Shown: piece after piece, positions 26,517 through 35,041 of the stretch
Position numbering within the stretch: position 1 is the stretch's first letter
Layout of the letters: every line of letters starts with the position of its first letter
Assembly: GCA_023301765.1 (NCBI GenBank)
Contig: JALZUC010000002.1
Span: 1 to 64,000 of the forward strand
DNA length: 64,000 nucleotides
Origin: Akkermansiaceae bacterium
Lineage (GTDB): Bacteria > Verrucomicrobiota > Verrucomicrobiia > Verrucomicrobiales > Akkermansiaceae
Direction of reading: 5' to 3'
Made by a program: the position numbers and the translations under genes
Notes under the pieces: model-generated
Databases searched by the model: none
What the model saw: the letters and a program-made list of their open reading frames with translations, nothing else
Told to the model about the DNA's origin: nothing

Positions 26517-27464
26517 ATGACCACTGAAACCCTCCAAGAAGTTCGCGTATTTGCCCCTGCCACCGTTGCTAACGTAGCGTGTGGCTTTGATGTACTCGGC
26601 TTTGCCATTGATGCACCAGGAGATGAAGTTGTAGCACGCCATTCAGACAAACCAGGACTTCGCATTACTAAAATAACCGGCGACAATGGTAAACTACCTA
26701 AAGACCCTGAAAAAAATACCGCCGGTGTAGCCGCCCTAGATCTACTACGCCACCTCGGTATGAGCGATCGCGGTATCGAACTAGAAATTCACAAAAAAAT
26801 GCCCTTTGGCAGTGGCCTAGGCTCATCCGCGGCATCCGCTGTAGCAGGTGTCTACGCTGTCAATAAGCTCATAGGTGAGCCACTGGCTAAAAAGCAACTC
26901 CTCCCCTTTGCCATGCAAGGTGAAGTAAGTGCAGACGGTGCCTGGCACGCCGATAACGTAGGCCCAAGTCTACTAGGAGGCATCGTCTTTATCCGCTCTA
27001 ACCAAGAATTAGACATAGCTCAAATTCCCGTTCCTAAAAATCTCTGGGCAGCCGTAGTACACCCAGAGATGGAAATCCTCACCAAAGTAGCACGTGAAAT
27101 CCTCCCCTCCGACATACCCATGGTTAATGCCACTCAGCAGATTGGTAACCTAGGAGGTCTAATCTGCGGACTTATCCAAGAAGACTACGCCATGATCGGC
27201 CGCTCCATTCACGACGTCATAGCAGAACCACGCAGACAAAAACTTATCCCAGAGTTCTACAATGCCAAAAGAGCAGCCATGGCCCAAGGAGCTCTTGGCT
27301 TCTCCATCTCAGGAGCTGGCCCTAGCGTATTTGCCCTCTGTGAAGGACAAGACATAGCCGAGCGAGTAGGCGCAGCAATCGCTGGCGTATTTGATGCAAT
27401 CGACCTTGAAAATCAGGTCTACGTCTCCCAAATCAACAAGGAAGGCGTCCACGTCATTTCTTGA
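26517..27464 (+). CDS. thrB: Homoserine kinase
   Basis: GHMP-family kinase that phosphorylates homoserine on the way to threonine. The N-terminal VFAPATVANVACGFDVLGFAI and the ATP-binding PFGSGLGSSAASAVAG motif near residue 100 identify it. The C-terminal FSISGAGPSVFALCE motif is present. Length 315 is normal. The DnaA-box-rich gap begins directly after it. Confidence 0.95.
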   Translation: MTTETLQEVRVFAPATVANVACGFDVLGFAIDAPGDEVVARHSDKPGLRITKITGDNGKLPKDPEKNTAGVAALDLLRHLGMSDRGIELEIHKKMPFGSGLGSSAASAVAGVYAVNKLIGEPLAKKQLLPFAMQGEVSADGAWHADNVGPSLLGGIVFIRSNQELDIAQIPVPKNLWAAVVHPEMEILTKVAREILPSDIPMVNATQQIGNLGGLICGLIQEDYAMIGRSIHDVIAEPRRQKLIPEFYNAKRAAMAQGALGFSISGAGPSVFALCEGQDIAERVGAAIAGVFDAIDLENQVYVSQINKEGVHVIS

Positions 27465-27980
27465 TAAGAGACTGGTTTACAAAGATATTTCTCACTTATT
27501 ACCAAGTTATTCACATTGTTACGCCGCAATGTCATACATGGTCCCGTGCCTAGTATATAAAGGCCATTTTCTATTGTGAGCTGCCAGATTTAAGTCTAAA
27601 TCATCACCGGGTTTCTTTCTGCACCCACACACTAGAAAAATAAACTTAACTAATTAACGTTAAGCAGGTTACTTAAATAAACCTCTAACAACGAGTATTT
27701 ATAAATTATCAATTTTAGTTAAATTCTTACTAACAATAAGGTTCTCGTCTAAAATTAAAAAAGCACACCTTTCGCCTCTATTAAAATTTAATTTTAATGA
27801 ACAAATCGATAGTATCTTAACTAATCCCAAAGTTATTCACAAACTAGTCAAACGAACAGACTTCATACCCCATTCCTTCTAAGTTAGTTAGATTGTCAAG
27901 AAACATTAACTATTTTTCTGGTCAGCCCTAAATTTTTCATCTATGGTCCTCGTAATCCTTTATCCAGAAAAACTTTTAGC
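27465..27980. other. AT-rich gap with DnaA-box-like sites (left cluster)
   Basis: No gene is visible. Exact TTATTCACA (fits TTATNCACA) occurs at 27507-27515 and 27833-27841. Each is preceded, 11 bp upstream with an AG spacer, by a weaker 9-mer: TTATTACCA at 27496 and TAATCCCAA at 27822. The middle is very AT-rich, with repeated TTAACTAA-type words and a TTAACGTTAA palindrome near 27653. The layout matches the larger cluster at 31014-31404. Confidence 0.5.
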
Positions 27981-28625
27981 ATGATTACACAAGCAGACCG
28001 CAAGCAACACTTAAACGTGTGTGACACCCAGATGGAAATGAACCCTCAGGGAGCTATCGGCTCCAGCCCGCTAACGGAAGACTTCACAGGAAAACTTAAA
28101 GAAGCTCAAACTCAACTGGAACAACTTCAGCAACAACAAGCAGAAGTAGAACGTCAGCGTCAGGAGCTCCAAGAACTTAATGAAAGCAAAGAAGAGTTCA
28201 TCCACGGTCAGGTAGAAATCTCTGAAAAACTTACCACCGCCGTAACAGCCATGGATCGCGAGATCTTTGCTGCACGCCAAGAGATCGAAGAACTCGAGCA
28301 AGCTCGTATTTGTTTTGCTGACCATCTGGAGAAAATTAATCAGCTAAATCCAGATGGCTGGAATAATGAAAGCCTACAACAGGACCTTACACGCGCCCTC
28401 TCTGTGCTAGATCTTGCTGAAGATGAATTTGAACAAGCATGTGATCACTTCGCTGGAGGCCGCAGTGCATCTATCTTCGGAGCCACTTCAGCCAAACCTA
28501 AACGCGCTGCCAAAGCAAATACTACTGATAGTGATTTTCTGACAATGTTCCAGAATGGCCTCGCATTTAATCTCCCTGTTGTTCTCCTAGGTGCTCTTGC
28601 ATTACTAGTTTACGCACTGAAGTAG
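27981..28625 (+). CDS. Coiled-coil protein with C-terminal membrane anchor
   Basis: A 214-residue protein. Residues about 32-110 form a glutamine/glutamate-rich coiled coil (heptad-like LKEAQTQLEQLQQQQAEVERQRQEL). A less helical linker and a basic PKRAAKA patch follow, and the last 18 residues form a single transmembrane helix (LPVVLLGALALLVYAL). There is no signal peptide, so it is tail-anchored with the coil in the cytoplasm. Together with the next gene it forms a pair of tail-anchored coiled-coil proteins. Function unknown. Confidence 0.75.
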   Translation: MITQADRKQHLNVCDTQMEMNPQGAIGSSPLTEDFTGKLKEAQTQLEQLQQQQAEVERQRQELQELNESKEEFIHGQVEISEKLTTAVTAMDREIFAARQEIEELEQARICFADHLEKINQLNPDGWNNESLQQDLTRALSVLDLAEDEFEQACDHFAGGRSASIFGATSAKPKRAAKANTTDSDFLTMFQNGLAFNLPVVLLGALALLVYALK

Positions 28626-28651
28626 GCTGCTAACACGTCCCTCCCTCACCC

Positions 28652-28984
28652 ATGAGTTCTAAACGGACAACTCCTGAAGCAGGGTCACCTCTAGGCTCTT
28701 TGAGTGCCCGTGAGCGTGAGCTGCAGCAGCAGATTGACCAGCTTCAGGACTTCGTAGAACACGGCCCGGAGCGCGAGCGTCAAGCAGAGGAAGAACGCCT
28801 CCGCACGCTTCCCCCTCCTTCAGAAATTCAAGACCGGCTGAGGGAAAGAAAGTTTATGGACCAGCTCAGCCGTGGTGAGCTAAAAAATGAAATCCGTAAC
28901 CAGACAAAGAGTGGCCTGCTGCTACTCTTACTCATTTTAGCAACACTCGCAATCGGTTGGTGGATATACCAGACAGTGGCCTAA
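28652..28984 (+). CDS. Small tail-anchored coiled-coil protein
   Basis: A 110-residue, highly charged protein with a helical REREL-type coil at about residues 18-50 and a C-terminal transmembrane helix (LLLLLLILATLAIGWWIYQ). It lies 27 bp behind the first coiled-coil gene and shares its topology. The two may form a hetero-coiled-coil membrane complex; this is inferred from shape and adjacency only. Confidence 0.7.
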   Translation: MSSKRTTPEAGSPLGSLSARERELQQQIDQLQDFVEHGPERERQAEEERLRTLPPPSEIQDRLRERKFMDQLSRGELKNEIRNQTKSGLLLLLLILATLAIGWWIYQTVA

Positions 28985-29055
28985 CCCACTAAAAGCTGCC
29001 TAGCACACACAGATCACACTTGAATCTTCACTAGGATACCCTCAGCCTCATCTGC

Positions 29056-29346
29056 ATGAGCAAAGAGAATATCGATGTCCGCTATGTCGCTGATTTAGCA
29101 CGTCTAGATCTTAGCGATCAAGAAACCGAGACATTCCAAGGTCAGCTGGAATCTATCATCGGCTACATCAACAAACTCAAAGATGTAGACATAGAGGGTA
29201 TCGAACCCATCGCTCTGAGCACACCGGTATCTCACGGACTACGTGAAGACACCTCTCAATCAAACCTTGGACAAGCAGACCTCCTACAAAACGCGCCCGA
29301 TAGCACCAAGGGGCAAATCCGCGTCCCAAAAGTAGTAGATGCATAA
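29056..29346 (+). CDS. gatC: Asp-tRNA(Asn)/Glu-tRNA(Gln) amidotransferase subunit C
   Basis: Small 96-residue subunit that stabilises GatA on GatB. Matches family pattern: VRYVADLARLDLSDQE near the start, and the LREDTSQ...LLQNAPD block near the end. gatA follows 40 bp later; gatB is not in the window. Presence of the complex implies that Gln-tRNA(Gln), and possibly Asn-tRNA(Asn), is made by transamidation. Confidence 0.95.
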   Translation: MSKENIDVRYVADLARLDLSDQETETFQGQLESIIGYINKLKDVDIEGIEPIALSTPVSHGLREDTSQSNLGQADLLQNAPDSTKGQIRVPKVVDA

Positions 29347-29386
29347 TGCCCCCTCCTGCACTAATCACACAGACTTTTAAATAACC

Positions 29387-30811
29387 ATGTCTCTAGCATC
29401 TCAAAGCATAACCAGCCTTCGTAGCCAGCTAACCAATGGTGATATCACCCCTAGTGATATTCTTGATTCTTTAGCACAAGCTATCGATACCACAAATGGC
29501 AATGTAGGCGCCTACCTCACTCACGATCTGGAGTCAGCAAAACTGGAAGCAAACACCGCTGATCTTAGTAAACCCCTGGGAGGTATCCCCATTGCCATTA
29601 AAGATAATATTAATGTCCTAGGCCAGCCCTGCACTTGTGCATCCAAATTTCTTGCTGGCGGCTACACTGCCCCCTATGACGCCACCGTCATTGCACAACT
29701 ACGTAGCGCCGGAGCTATACCATTTGGCAGGACTAACATGGATGAATTTGCCATGGGGTCTGCCACTGAAAGTTCAGCTCTGGGGCAAACTACCAACCCT
29801 CACGATATAACACGCGCACCCGGTGGTTCATCCGGCGGCTCCGCAGCAGCAGTAGCCGCCCACAGCGCTATCGCAGCCCTCGGCTCAGATACAGGAGGAT
29901 CCATCCGCCAGCCTGCCAGCCACTGTGGCGTAGTAGGCCTAAAGCCATCCTACGGCAGAGTCTCACGCTATGGCCTAGTAGCCTTTTCATCCTCACTTGA
30001 TCAAATAGGCCCCATCACACAAAATGTGGCAGACTCCGCTTTACTACTGAATGCCATCTCTGGCCATGACCCTGCAGACTCCACCTCACTACAAGACAAT
30101 ACCCCTGATTTTACCGAAGGGTTAGACCGTGGTGTAGCGGGAATGAAACTCGGCTTACCCAAAGAATACTTTGCCGAAGGTATAGACCCCGACGTTAGAA
30201 AATCCGTAGACGCCTCCATTGCCAAGCTAGAAGCTGCGGGAGCTGAGCTCGTAGAAATCTCCCTCCCACACACAGACTACGCCGTAGCCACCTACTACAT
30301 CATCGCACCCGCTGAAGCAGCCTCTAATCTCTCGCGCTTTGATGGCGTGCGTTATGGAAATCGCGCTGAGCAGCCCGAGGATATACTAGACCTCTATCGC
30401 CGCAGCCGTGCAGAGGGCTTTGGATCAGAAGTAAAACGCCGTATTATTCTAGGAACCTACGTCCTCTCCTCAGGCTACTATGATGCCTACTACGGACGTG
30501 CACAGAAGGTCCGCACACTCATACGTCAGGACTTTGATAATGCCTACGAGCAAGTAGACGCCATCCTCTCGCCAGTGAGTCCCTCCGCAGCCCCCCTACT
30601 CGGCGCGCATAAGGATAATCCTCTGCAACAATACCTCGCAGATATCTACACCATCTCAGCTAACCTCGCGGGCATCTGCGGTATCAGTGTCCCCTGTGCC
30701 CCCATCACCTCAGACACAGGCACAAAGCTCCCGGTAGGTCTCCAAATTTTAGGCCCTCACATGGGGGAGAAAAAACTCCTCCAGATTGCCTACGCTGCGG
30801 AAAACACATAA
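29387..30811 (+). CDS. gatA: Asp/Glu-tRNA amidotransferase subunit A
   Basis: Amidase-signature enzyme of 474 residues that releases ammonia from glutamine. The catalytic lysine is in AIKDNINV (about residue 69), and the glycine/serine-rich signature GGSSGGSAAAVAA plus SDTGGSIRQPA carries the cis-Ser and acyl Ser. The C-terminal domain has the GLQILGPHMGEKKLLQIA block. The terminal part is slightly shorter than E. coli-like homologues but complete. It is directly followed by the DnaA-box-rich gap. Confidence 0.97.
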   Translation: MSLASQSITSLRSQLTNGDITPSDILDSLAQAIDTTNGNVGAYLTHDLESAKLEANTADLSKPLGGIPIAIKDNINVLGQPCTCASKFLAGGYTAPYDATVIAQLRSAGAIPFGRTNMDEFAMGSATESSALGQTTNPHDITRAPGGSSGGSAAAVAAHSAIAALGSDTGGSIRQPASHCGVVGLKPSYGRVSRYGLVAFSSSLDQIGPITQNVADSALLLNAISGHDPADSTSLQDNTPDFTEGLDRGVAGMKLGLPKEYFAEGIDPDVRKSVDASIAKLEAAGAELVEISLPHTDYAVATYYIIAPAEAASNLSRFDGVRYGNRAEQPEDILDLYRRSRAEGFGSEVKRRIILGTYVLSSGYYDAYYGRAQKVRTLIRQDFDNAYEQVDAILSPVSPSAAPLLGAHKDNPLQQYLADIYTISANLAGICGISVPCAPITSDTGTKLPVGLQILGPHMGEKKLLQIAYAAENT

Positions 30812-31506
30812 GCAAAGCTGTATCGCCGCTAGGCAGTAAGCCTACTGGCTCAGCTTACGCATGCTTAGTGTTTACCTCTTCATTTAAGGACTCTCCTCAT
30901 ACACAGAAGGCAGGGTCACCCATGAAGAAGGCATCATATTCCGGCTGCCTGATCCTCTACTAATCTCTATTCCAATAGAAGATTTATCTATATTTGCCTC
31001 TCTAAGGTAAATGTTACTCACAACTTACTCGCAAGTTATTAACAACCTAACTTATTCACACCTCTTACGGTAAGGGCTAGAGTAAAAAGAAATTTACACT
31101 CATTGAGTGAATTATTAATTACTCAAAAATTTACCCTAAAATCATTGTGAATAACTTGTTATTAATTTTCTGAAATCTTCATTCCATCAAACAAAAAATT
31201 GATGTGGAAATATCCCTATACCCCCACCTCATATCACTACCTACCTCTGTGATTAACTCCCAGGGACCACTACCAAACAACCTGGCCACTTAACTCATAC
31301 AAAGGGGCTTATTCACAATTATATTAGATATCGCTTGATTCACAAACAGCCTAGAAAAACGAGGTAACTACACTTATTCACAGTTTACTAGGAAGTTATT
31401 CACATTATGTTTCCACACAAATAGGTCTCTCAAAGTAGTATTGGCCACTATCACCAAATCTAAGCTATTACTCAGTTCACCCAGAATAAAGACAACCAAC
31501 ACGCGT
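30812..31506. other. AT-rich gap with phased DnaA-box-like sites; candidate replication origin
   Basis: No gene is visible. Exact TTATTCACA lies at 31052, 31146 (minus strand), 31309, 31374 and 31396. Weaker 9-mers are spaced 11 bp apart: TTACTCACA 31014, TTACTCGCA 31025, TTATTAACA 31036; TTATTCACA 31374, TTACTAGGA 31385, TTATTCACA 31396; and on the minus strand TTATTCACA with TTAATAACA 11 bp away. Two-base spacers are AC, AG or GT. The stretch 31080-31190 is very AT-rich and could unwind. E. coli oriC uses the same 11-bp phasing of weak DnaA sites. dnaA, dnaN and gidA are not nearby, and no strand-bias switch is obvious. Confidence 0.55.
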
Positions 31507-32260
31507 ATGCCTAGTCCACCTTATCTTGACCGTATTCTCCTAAAGGAAGGCATTATTACAGATGATCACAAATTCCCGTTCAATCTTCCGTTCGTAAGAG
31601 AACTGGACATTACTTTCGACAATGAGGTCAGTTTTTTAGTTGGAGAAAATGGGTCGGGAAAATCAACAGTAATAGAGGCAATAGCACAACTTTGTAGACT
31701 ACCCGTTGGAGGAGGAGGAAGAAACGATTTGGCGGGTGAAAACAGCCCTCATGCGAAAAGTGAACTAGCTCCTGCTTTATTAGGTAGCTTCTTTACCAAG
31801 CCTAAGGATGGCTATTTCTTTAGGGCAGAGTTTCAGGCCCATTTTGCATCTCTTCTTGATCAGCGTGCTGAAGATCCAGACTTTCTTGGAGATCCGTATA
31901 GTCGATATGGAGGTTGTTCACTTCATAGGCGTTCTCATGGAGAAGCATTTTTGTCAGTTTTTTGAATCATGGATGAGGCCAGGTATAATCTTAATGGATG
32001 AGCCTGAAGCCGCGTTATCACCTCAAAGACAATTGAGTCTCCTCAGGATGATGTCGGAATTAGTTCAGCAAGGTGGCACGCAATTAATTATTGCACCCCA
32101 TTCCCCAATTTTACTTACATTTCCAGGTGCGAGTATCTTTAATTTTGTTGATGATGAATTAAAGAAAGTAACCCTTGAAGAGACGGCTCATTTCCAGATA
32201 ACAAAGGGCATATTGGACAATCCTGAGAGGTATTGGCGGCATCTGAGGAGCGTAGAATAG
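31507..32260 (+). pseudogene. AAA/ABC-type ATPase (COG3910-like) with a frameshift
   Basis: Walker A FLVGENGSGKSTVIEAIAQL lies in frame 1 and the Walker B-like GIILMDEPEAALSP with the following APHSPIL block in frame 2. Frame 1 stops at 31963 immediately after a run of six T (31958-31963). Removing one T joins the frames into a 250-residue protein of normal length for this family (short SMC/RecF-like predicted ATPases). This may be a real mutation, programmed slippage or a sequencing error. Codon use is less C-rich than neighbours, which suggests transfer from elsewhere. Confidence 0.75.
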
Positions 32261-32331
32261 GCTAACAAGATACTGTTGGAAATCCGCTACCCACCTTACG
32301 CCATTTAAAAGATGGCGAATAACAAGCAGCG

Positions 32332-32697
32332 CTATCCAGCTTGATCAACCTCCCACTCAATCACTGCACCCTCAGCCCAGAGATCCTCGAGGCCGTAGAG
32401 CTCTCTCATTTCCTGGTGCATCACGTGCACCATAACATCAATGTAGTCTAATACCATCCAACGTGAGTCAGCCCCGCCTTCTGCCTGCACAGGACTAGAG
32501 GAATGCTCCTTAATGACAGTCTTTTCCACTTCTCTCATAACCGCTTTAAGATGTGGCAATGAAGTTCCTGAGCACACCACCATGAAATCGGTCAGAGAGG
32601 AAATACCTGTAAGGTCGAGAACGCAGATGTCCTCGGCCTGAATTTCCTCCGCAGCGCGAGCGCATGCGATGGCGAGTTCTTTACCTTCAATAGCCAT
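32332..32697 (-). CDS. rsfS: Ribosomal silencing factor RsfS
   Basis: Binds L14 on the 50S subunit and blocks 70S joining when nutrients are low. The 121-residue protein has the family motifs: AEDICVLDLTGISSLTDFMVVCSGTS, then WMVLDYIDVMVHVMHQEMRELYGLEDLW. The start codon lies only 20 bp past a strong terminator-like hairpin (32718-32751), leaving little room for a promoter, so expression may depend on read-through from the tRNA-Ala transcript. Confidence 0.95.
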   Translation of the reverse strand: MAIEGKELAIACARAAEEIQAEDICVLDLTGISSLTDFMVVCSGTSLPHLKAVMREVEKTVIKEHSSSPVQAEGGADSRWMVLDYIDVMVHVMHQEMRELYGLEDLWAEGAVIEWEVDQAG

Positions 32698-32717
32698 GGG
32701 TGTGGATGTGTTTCGAT

Positions 32718-32751
32718 AAAAAAGCCGCTTGTTACAGAATGAACACGCGGC
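32718..32751 (-). terminator. Terminator or attenuator between tRNA-Ala and rsfS
   Basis: On the minus strand GCCGC-g-TGTT pairs with AACA-a-GCGGC around an 8-nt loop, followed by six T residues. It lies 34 bp after the tRNA and 20 bp before the rsfS start. Confidence 0.8.
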
Positions 32752-32784
32752 AAATATATCAGAGAATTAAATAAAAAAGGGAAA

Positions 32785-32857
32785 TGGAGCATAGCGGATT
32801 CGAACCGCTGACCCCCTGCATGCCATGCAGGTGCTCTACCAACTGAGCTAATGCCCC
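32785..32857 (-). tRNA. tRNA-Ala (GGC)
   Basis: Acceptor stem GGGGCAT/ATGCTCC includes the G3-U70 pair that is the alanine identity element. The anticodon loop ATGGCAT gives anticodon GGC. The T-arm AGCGG-TTCGAAT-CCGCT is perfect. The discriminator is A and the CCA end is not encoded, unlike the Pro and His tRNAs in this window. Confidence 0.95.
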
Positions 32858-32974
32858 CTTTTGATTTCCTTACGTTTTGTCTACCTCTAGTATACCCAGA
32901 AAGAAAACGAAACGTGAAGGGGAGTTATCCCACGCTGAAGTCTGTGACAAGATGTTTTTTAAAAAAGAATCCCC

Positions 32975-33832
32975 TTACTCTGCAGCCTTGCGTAACCAAG
33001 ATGTTATCTCACCTGCTGCAATCATTGTTTTTTCTAACCGTCTAGATCTCTGCCCCTCCCATGCCTTAGCTGAAAATACAGGGTGAGTGATCCAGACTGA
33101 CTTCACAGCCCCTTCAGGCCGCACTGCACCATCTTTTAAAAACGCCCACCATGCCTCATCTTCGTCAGAGTTAGTCTTCACTTGCCATGCTTCACCTGTA
33201 ACCTCAGGTTTAGTTTGCATCGTTTGAATACCAATAATACCATCGCATACCTCACTTTTTGCCAAACAGCGCTGCACCAACCAACGGTTTTGCTCTATGG
33301 CACTCTGCCCCAGCGGAAGAAATACAAACCGAATCGTGCGATCCAGTTTATCTCTGCCCATAGATGAAGCCAGCATCATAAGAGTGGAAGTAGCATTAGC
33401 ATCTGCGATCTCTGCTGACCCAGCAAACGAAACAGCCGCTATAATCACACGTTCGGGCGTTTTCTGCCCTCGCACATCCACCCAGAGACTCTTCCACAAG
33501 AGACCATGTCGAGCCTCACCATCGTCTTTCCTCACAAGAAACCCCATATTCTGTGGCCCCAACCGCCCCTCAATCATAGAAGCCGCAGACCTAAGCCCCG
33601 CTCTACCCTCCTCAGAATCCACATCTCTCACCCCTATTCTGTCAGTAAACTTTCCTACCATATCATCAAGGTCACTCACACGTAATCCATGGGCCCCGAT
33701 AACTACCCGATTCTGTTCATCACGACGCTCGTTGTGAAAATACATATACATGAAAATGATCGTTCCCAAAACTACTCCTACGGGAAGAACCATCAGTATA
33801 ACTTTGTAGCGCTTAGGTGATGAATCAGACAT
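32975..33832 (-). CDS. Membrane-anchored protein with an M28-peptidase-like fold lacking metal ligands
   Basis: The 285-residue protein has one N-terminal transmembrane helix (about residues 9-30) and an extracytoplasmic domain. The order VIIAAVSFAGS, ADANATSTLMMLASSM, DRTIRFVFLPLGQ resembles M28 aminopeptidases, which have IVGAHYDS, GANDNASGVAALLE and RTIRFVFFGGEE. The H/D of the first block, the D of the second and the EE of the third are all replaced, so zinc-dependent catalysis is unlikely. It lies 15 bp behind lpxB and is probably co-transcribed; the role is unknown. Confidence 0.65.
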   Translation of the reverse strand: MSDSSPKRYKVILMVLPVGVVLGTIIFMYMYFHNERRDEQNRVVIGAHGLRVSDLDDMVGKFTDRIGVRDVDSEEGRAGLRSAASMIEGRLGPQNMGFLVRKDDGEARHGLLWKSLWVDVRGQKTPERVIIAAVSFAGSAEIADANATSTLMMLASSMGRDKLDRTIRFVFLPLGQSAIEQNRWLVQRCLAKSEVCDGIIGIQTMQTKPEVTGEAWQVKTNSDEDEAWWAFLKDGAVRPEGAVKSVWITHPVFSAKAWEGQRSRRLEKTMIAAGEITSWLRKAAE

Positions 33833-33847
33833 AATTAAATAATAAAT

Positions 33848-35011
33848 TTAGAGTATTTGTGCTATTTCTGCTGCAGCTCGATCATGCGAACCGAGATCCC
33901 CTAGCTTAGATGAGGTTTTCAGTAATTTCACACGAAGATCATCTCTCTTAGACTTACTCTCAAGAAGTTCAATTAGTGTGTTTTTCAGCTGATTAGGCTC
34001 AGCCTCGCTCTGAATAAACTCCTCCACGATCTTTTCCCCAGCAAGGATATTTACCAGACCTATAAAATCGACTTTTACTAGCATTTTTCCAATAGCCCAT
34101 GTCGGCCACGCCACTTTATACACCAGACAATACGGTAACCCCAGCGCCGCTGCCTCAAGAGTAGCTGTACCACTCGCCACCACCCCACAAGTAGCACGCT
34201 GCATAAGAGCATGACTCTCCCTCACTGTGACCTTAATAAGATCATCAGCAGGTAACCCTGACTTAGCTATGATCTCGCGCATACCACCAGCTAATTTTTC
34301 AGAAGCGGCTGCTGCCTCATAGCGCCAGTCCGGATGATGAACATTCATCCTTCTCACCGTTTCTACCATAAGAGGGAATAGGCGGCTCACCTCCCGCTCA
34401 CGACTACCAGGGAACAAGCCTACCAAGCCCTCAGCACGCACTACATCGATTCGCTTCTCCTCTAGTTCATCCACCAAAGGGTGACCTGTGAAAACAGTCT
34501 TCAACCCTGCAGATTCAAATATCTCCTGCTCAAAAGGGAAAATACAAAGCATCAGATCCAGAGTCTTTGCCATCTTAGGGATACGTCCCTTATTCCACGC
34601 CCACACCTGCGGGCTAATATAGTAAACTATCTTAGTATCCGGCAGCCTCTCCCGCACAGCATTTGCAAACCTAAGATTAAACCCAGGATAATCAATTAAC
34701 ACTAAGACCTCTGGGTTAATACTAATCACCTGCTCCAGCATCTCTGCAAAGCGTTGCTTAAACCACTTATAATGCTTCAAAACCTCCACAATCCCCATCA
34801 CCGCAGCATTTTCTACCCAGTCATCAACCCCCTCACCACCCACAGCCTTCATCATCTCACCACCTACACCGAAGAACTTCACCGTAGGCACACGCAAGCG
34901 CAGAGCCTCCATAAGGCAAGCCCCGTGGGTATCCCCACTAACTTCACCGGCCACAATATAGATGGACTTACTCACGGGCAATATCACTAGCGTGTTACGA
35001 AAAAACTTCAA
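33848..35011 (-). CDS. lpxB: Lipid-A-disaccharide synthase
   Basis: Glycosyltransferase family 19 enzyme that joins lipid X and UDP-2,3-diacylglucosamine to form the lipid A disaccharide. The start of the fold is SIYIVAGEVSGDTHG. YYISPQVWAWNKGRI, VGLFPGSREREV and SGTATLEAA are family blocks. It shows that the cell has an outer membrane with lipid A. A TTG at 35011 has a GGAG eight bases upstream, one of the few Shine-Dalgarno-like sites here. A GTG at 34975 is the alternative and gives a more typical N-terminus. It is divergent from trmD with about 30 bp between starts. Confidence 0.95.
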   Translation of the reverse strand: MKFFRNTLVILPVSKSIYIVAGEVSGDTHGACLMEALRLRVPTVKFFGVGGEMMKAVGGEGVDDWVENAAVMGIVEVLKHYKWFKQRFAEMLEQVISINPEVLVLIDYPGFNLRFANAVRERLPDTKIVYYISPQVWAWNKGRIPKMAKTLDLMLCIFPFEQEIFESAGLKTVFTGHPLVDELEEKRIDVVRAEGLVGLFPGSREREVSRLFPLMVETVRRMNVHHPDWRYEAAAASEKLAGGMREIIAKSGLPADDLIKVTVRESHALMQRATCGVVASGTATLEAAALGLPYCLVYKVAWPTWAIGKMLVKVDFIGLVNILAGEKIVEEFIQSEAEPNQLKNTLIELLESKSKRDDLRVKLLKTSSKLGDLGSHDRAAAEIAQIL

Positions 35012-35041
35012 ACTTCAATCTCCAAACCTCACACTTTATTC

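Noticed and set aside
30836-30858. GTAAGC/GCTTAC hairpin after gatA as a terminator
   Set aside because: There is no T tract and the loop is long, so the call would not be reliable.
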